A stretch of 64,000 nt of DNA, taken from Limosilactobacillus caecicola (GTDB taxonomy: Bacteria; Bacillota; Bacilli; Lactobacillales; Lactobacillaceae). Location of the stretch: the NCBI RefSeq assembly GCF_943192935.1, contig NZ_CALPCI010000002.1, positions 62,001 to 126,000 of the forward strand. The letters run 5' to 3'. The notes below the pieces were generated by a model. The model was not told the DNA's origin. It made no database searches and was given only the letters and a program-made list of their open reading frames with translations. The position numbers were made by a program, and so were the translations under genes. This document shows positions 60,607-64,000 of this stretch, one piece after another. Within the stretch, counting starts at the first letter, position 1. Each line of letters starts with the position of its first letter.

Positions 60607-63513
60607 ATGGATTTTTCGTTTCAAAAACGTAATGTCAAACGCCTCTACCTCAAATACACGCTCTTATTTATTGTGCTGGCGGCCTGTATTTTTGGTTCCT
60701 ACCTGGTCTTCGGCCGGACATTTATCCTGAACCGGGACGCTTTAAATCAGCACTTACCATTGATGGTTAAGTATCGGGCGGCAGTGCTGGATTTTTTACG
60801 GCACCCCTTTAGTGCGCACCAGGCTTGGTCCTGGCAAATGGGGCTGGGGACGGATACTTTCCAAGTCTATTCTTACTACACCCTCGGGGACGTCTTTACG
60901 TACCTTTCACTACTGTTTCCCGCTAGCAAGATGACCCTGGCTTACCAGATCATCCTGGTCGTGCGGATGTATTGTGTCGGCCTGGCCTTCGTTTACTTTG
61001 CCCAGCACTTTGCTTTTCGGGATAACGTGATTTTAGGTGGGACGGTCGCCTACATGGTCAACGCCTTTTTGTTGTATGCCTGTGTCGCGCAACCGTTTTT
61101 CACCACGCCATTTATCCTCTTTCCGTTGATTGTGGTCCAAATTGAACGGGTGTTGCAAAATGGGTCTGCGTGGCCGCTCGTCGGCGTCTTCTTCTGGATG
61201 CTGGTTAGCAACTACTACCTGGCCTATGTACTTGGCATTGGCGCGGCAATTTACCTGGTGCTTCGGGTTTTAACCCACTACCGCAAGACGCTCAATTATT
61301 CACGGACCCTTTTGAAGCTCGCGTTTGCAACGGTGACGAGTATCCTCTTGGCAGCAGTGCTCCTGATTCCAGAACTGAACGCGGTCATGAATTCGACCCG
61401 GGCCGGGTCCCAGTTTGCTAACGGGCTCAAGACTTACCCGTTGTATTACTACCTGTTCCTGCCCAAGCAGCTCATCAACGGGGGTCAGTGGTACTTCATG
61501 TTCTGGTCAGCCCTAGGGATCGTCAGCATTGGCTTCATCGCCTTGGTTTACATTTACCGACGACCCAAGGAATACCCGCTCTTGACGATCAGTTTGGGCT
61601 TATCCTTGGTCATGCTCTTGATCCCGGCGGTCGGTGCCTTTTTCAACGGGATGATGTCGGCTTCCAACCGGTGGACGCTCCTGATCTACCTGCCGTTGGC
61701 AATGGCCATCTGTATTTTGCTCCAGGCGGCCCCGCAGTTAAGCAAGCACGTCCTCTGGGTCTTGACCTGGGCCACGCTGGTTTACTTAGTGATCCTGTTG
61801 GCAACGTTCTTTTTCCAGAACGACGACGCGATGTTCATGCCGGTGTTGTTCTTAATCGGGTCCTTAATGCTCCTGTGGATCATGAACCTCCACGGAGTAC
61901 GTTATCCTGATCGCTGGTTGCTGATTTTGATTACCCTAAATGCTGGCTTCAACGCTATTTATGCTTCCTTCCCGTACAACGGGGGCTTCTCGTCTCGGAT
62001 GTTGAACCGGGGCGAATATCAAGCGATGGTGAAGAACCGCTACGGTGGCCTGGATCAGGGCCTGAACCAACAATACTTCTTCCGGGTCTCAACAATCAGT
62101 CAAAACAAGATTGTGCCCGGGGTGAACTGGGATAACGATTTGACGTCCGGTTTGAACAGCATTGATTCATACTATTCGCTGCAAAACAAGTACTTGGGAC
62201 AATTCAATAATTCGTTGCAAAACATCCAATACACGCCGAATATTCCAATCCGGCAGGCGGATGACCGAACCGTCCTCAATGACTTCTTTGGGGTGAAGTA
62301 CCTCTTTGTCCAGAGCAATGGTGATAACGCGACGAAGATTCCGGCTGGTTACACCCAAGATAAATTGACCGACCCGGTCATCAATTACGATGTGGGGCAA
62401 CCAAGTGATGCCCAGAAGAAATCTGACCTGACGCCGACACAAACAATTCGCTACAAGACGAATTACGCCTTTCCACTCCTGTACTGGCAAGATACCTACA
62501 TCAGTCCGAAGAAATACTGGAGCTTATCCGCGTCTGCTAAGGAACGCGCTTTAGCAAGCGGGGTGCTCGTCAACGCGAGTCAAAAGAATGTCCGCGACAT
62601 GCGGGCGGCTAACCTCAATAATGCGGTCAAGACGATCAAGGCGGTCTTGATTTCCAACCGGCTGAATCAGGTTAACCCGGCGCATCTGAAGTATACCGAT
62701 AGTGACGAAACTTACCAATTGGTTTTCCCAAGTTTAAAGAGTAAGGCAGCGCGGGCAGCTCTGAAGGGGAGCGAACTGCACATTGACTTCACCAAAATTA
62801 AGTACACGCCATTTTCAATGAAGGACCAGTTGAAATATGAACAGCAACACCTTAAGGAAATGGCGGTTAATCCGGGGGATTACATCAACCACCGCTTTAA
62901 CCAGTACAAGTACTGGCGTTACCATGTCTTGAATGGCTCACCAGACATCAGCTTCAAACTGAACGTCAAGAGTAAGTTTGGTACCGCCACGATCGAACAA
63001 CCAAAGCAAAGTACCTTGTCACTCTTTAAAAAGGTCACGAATGGGACAATGAATATTGGTTATTACAGTGGTGCCTTGCCACAGAAGCTGAAGTTCAAAC
63101 CAAGTAAACTGGGGACCTACCAGTTGAAATTTAAAGTCACGGCGGTCCGGCTAGGGAAGAGCTACCGGAGCCAGGTCAAGACGATCCAGCGCCACGCCCT
63201 TCGTAACGTGAAGCTCAGTACCAACCGAGTTTCGGGGACGATTACCACTAACCGGACAGGAATCCTGACCTCTTCGATTCCGTATTCGAAAGGGTGGACC
63301 GCCACCGTTAATGGTCATCGGGCAACGGTGTTGCGGACCAACCAAGCCTTTGTCGGCATTCGGCTAGCGAAGGGTACCAATCATGTCAGGTTGCACTACC
63401 ATATTCCAGGCTTGCACCTGGGAATGGTGGTTTCACTGATTGGAGTGGCCTGGACACTGTGTGCTGCAGTTGTGACCTACTTGTTCCAACGGCGATCAAC
63501 TACTGAAAAATAA
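60607..63513 (+). CDS. YfhO-family large membrane protein (predicted GT-C glycosyltransferase)
   Basis: A 968-residue protein. The N-terminal half carries about 12 transmembrane segments with the family block RTFILNRDALNQHLPLMVKY near the start and the extracellular loop WSWQMGLGTDTFQVYSYY. The region from about 480 to 930 is a large extracellular beta-rich domain (FFGVKYLFVQSNGD, IPYSKGWTATVNGHRATVLR), and a last transmembrane segment precedes the C-terminus. YfhO proteins of Firmicutes have been linked to glycosylation of lipoteichoic acid or to surface glycan assembly. GGAG precedes ATG 60607. It neighbours a decayed capsule-kinase gene, consistent with a surface polysaccharide context. 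Confidence 0.9.
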   Translation: MDFSFQKRNVKRLYLKYTLLFIVLAACIFGSYLVFGRTFILNRDALNQHLPLMVKYRAAVLDFLRHPFSAHQAWSWQMGLGTDTFQVYSYYTLGDVFTYLSLLFPASKMTLAYQIILVVRMYCVGLAFVYFAQHFAFRDNVILGGTVAYMVNAFLLYACVAQPFFTTPFILFPLIVVQIERVLQNGSAWPLVGVFFWMLVSNYYLAYVLGIGAAIYLVLRVLTHYRKTLNYSRTLLKLAFATVTSILLAAVLLIPELNAVMNSTRAGSQFANGLKTYPLYYYLFLPKQLINGGQWYFMFWSALGIVSIGFIALVYIYRRPKEYPLLTISLGLSLVMLLIPAVGAFFNGMMSASNRWTLLIYLPLAMAICILLQAAPQLSKHVLWVLTWATLVYLVILLATFFFQNDDAMFMPVLFLIGSLMLLWIMNLHGVRYPDRWLLILITLNAGFNAIYASFPYNGGFSSRMLNRGEYQAMVKNRYGGLDQGLNQQYFFRVSTISQNKIVPGVNWDNDLTSGLNSIDSYYSLQNKYLGQFNNSLQNIQYTPNIPIRQADDRTVLNDFFGVKYLFVQSNGDNATKIPAGYTQDKLTDPVINYDVGQPSDAQKKSDLTPTQTIRYKTNYAFPLLYWQDTYISPKKYWSLSASAKERALASGVLVNASQKNVRDMRAANLNNAVKTIKAVLISNRLNQVNPAHLKYTDSDETYQLVFPSLKSKAARAALKGSELHIDFTKIKYTPFSMKDQLKYEQQHLKEMAVNPGDYINHRFNQYKYWRYHVLNGSPDISFKLNVKSKFGTATIEQPKQSTLSLFKKVTNGTMNIGYYSGALPQKLKFKPSKLGTYQLKFKVTAVRLGKSYRSQVKTIQRHALRNVKLSTNRVSGTITTNRTGILTSSIPYSKGWTATVNGHRATVLRTNQAFVGIRLAKGTNHVRLHYHIPGLHLGMVVSLIGVAWTLCAAVVTYLFQRRSTTEK

Positions 63514-63520
63514 AAGAAAC

Positions 63521-63828
63521 GCTGCCAATCCAAACCTTGGCCTTTACCTCATCAAAGCGACCTTGGTCGATAATTTAGAAATTTTGACGTCCGGGACAAT
63601 GCCACCCAACTCTTCGGAATTATTGAATTCGCAACGGATGCAGGGCTTAATTAGCAGTACGACGTGGTCATCTTGGACGTGCCACCGATGTGGGTTGGTT
63701 CAGACACCCAGGTACTGGTTAGCCACCTCGATGGCGTGGTTCTGGTGGTCCAGCAGGGGCAGACACAAAAGGCGGCCCTGAAGTGGGCGCCAGCTTTACT
63801 GAAATGGTGCTAGGATAACTGGGTGTAA
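63521..63828 (+). pseudogene. Remnant of a CpsD/CapB-type tyrosine-protein kinase
   Basis: In one frame 63521-63640 reads ANPNLGLYLIKATLVDNLEI then LTSGTMPPNSSELLNSQRM, the middle of bacterial tyrosine kinases of the CpsD/EpsD/Wze type (LTSGxxPPNPxELL). From 63658 a different frame reads YDVVILDVPPMWVGSDTQVL and DGVVLVVQQGQT, the Walker B-like FDxPP region and the following strand. The frames are offset by a small deletion, in-frame stops follow at about 63810, and the Walker A start and the Tyr-rich tail are missing. It is a non-functional relic. Capsule/exopolysaccharide genes must once have stood here. Confidence 0.88.
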
Positions 63829-63889
63829 CGTTAATATCAGGCAAAAGACTGAGGATAGCTATTGACAAGACAACGATACTCAGAGATTC

Positions 63890-63935
63890 AAAAGGCCAAT
63901 GGGCTCTCATTCATGAGAGCTCACTGGCCTTTTTT
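63890..63935. terminator. Strong bidirectional terminator
   Basis: A 21-base arm AAAAGGCCAATGGGCTCTCAT pairs with its near-complement (one mismatch, one G-T pair) across a two-base loop, with T- and A-runs outside. It terminates the minus-strand gene that enters from the right. Confidence 0.9.
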
Positions 63936-63937
63936 CA

Positions 63938-64000
63938 TTACTTAACTTCCTTCATCAACTTCCGTCCTTGGCAAATCACGCGCTGGCGGAGGTTACTAAC
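63938..64000 (-). CDS. C-terminal end of a minus-strand gene, unidentified
   Basis: Reading the minus strand from the right edge gives 20 codons, VSNLRQRVICQGRKLMKEVK, then TAA at 63940-63938, three bases before a strong terminator. The fragment is too short to name; a basic C-terminus of this kind would fit a surface-glycan enzyme, but that is a guess. Confidence 0.45.
   Translation of the reverse strand, partial: VSNLRQRVICQGRKLMKEVK

Noticed and set aside
61488-61910. A 140-codon open frame inside the yfhO gene
   Set aside because: It lies in another frame of a high-GC membrane-protein region; the translation is Pro/Gly/His-rich without any recognisable feature.
63862-63890. TTGACA after the capsule-kinase relic as a live promoter
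   Set aside because: The -10 region at 17 bases is a poor match and the only thing downstream is a terminator; probably a chance match in decayed DNA.

Overview
The window is chromosomal DNA from a Gram-positive lactic acid bacterium of the Lactobacillaceae. Evidence for this is the mevalonate pathway operon, the type B RNase P RNA, and the conserved Firmicutes gene orders dinG-ypmB-asnS-dnaD, recU-ponA/ypsA-gpsB-rnpB-ypsC and lspA-rluD-car. A pyruvate dehydrogenase operon with a lipoate ligase, a glycerol kinase and many Lactobacillus-type hypothetical families fit the same picture. A heterofermentative Limosilactobacillus-like species is my best guess, but no species-defining marker is present. 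The region is ordinary, densely packed core genome. I see no insertion sequence, prophage or CRISPR array.

Layout. 1-2117: the tail of a secreted nuclease, an rRNA cytosine methyltransferase and an OsmC-like protein. 2119-6220 (minus strand): a complete lower mevalonate operon mvaK1-mvaD-mvaK2-fni making IPP/DMAPP. 6418-11972: dinG, ypmB, asnS, dnaD. 12069-14151: a secreted DUF1002 protein and an EamA transporter. 14338-20561: the pdhABCD-lplA operon, preceded by a promoter with a perfect-consensus cre (CcpA) site at the predicted start of transcription. 20638-29086: an SGNH hydrolase, the PBP1/RecU pair, YpsA, GpsB, the RNase P RNA, a secreted LysM protein and the YpsC RNA methyltransferase. 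29142-35734: an aldo/keto reductase divergent from DUF3737-patB, then a heterodimeric ABC exporter. 35841-43398: RNase H-like protein, EbsA-like protein, lspA, rluD, a carA/carB-like pair and rqcH. 43596-47923: degV, an unknown membrane protein, an HD hydrolase, a GT8 glycosyltransferase, a HhH-GPD glycosylase and a GNAT acetyltransferase. 48135-60392: an alcohol dehydrogenase, a LysR-controlled cupin/CMD pair, a CNNM/CorC protein, an MFS pump, a phosphoesterase, zinc-free S14, dipeptidase PepD, a CPA2 antiporter, glpK and a small membrane protein. 60464-64000: tRNA-Pro(UGG), a large YfhO membrane protein, a decayed capsule-kinase (CpsD-type) fragment and the end of one more gene.

The most unusual content is the carA/carB-like pair at 38084-41657. 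Both reading frames are intact and translationally coupled, and they sit exactly where lspA-rluD-(pyr)-carAB is expected. However, the glutaminase Cys/His/Glu triad of the CarA-like protein is Gly/Phe/Gly. The ATP-grasp glycine loop and metal ligands of the CarB-like protein are replaced, its second ATP-grasp unit is shrunken and its C-terminal allosteric domain is absent. It reads as a maintained pseudo-enzyme complex rather than as a working carbamoyl-phosphate synthase. Other points of note are the cre-controlled pdh promoter, a textbook LysR divergent promoter at 50084-50163, palindromic operators at 29987 and 43507, a perfect 42-bp palindrome at 45008, several family members lacking a signature residue (OsmC, RNase H, HhH-GPD), and the capsule-gene relic at the right end.
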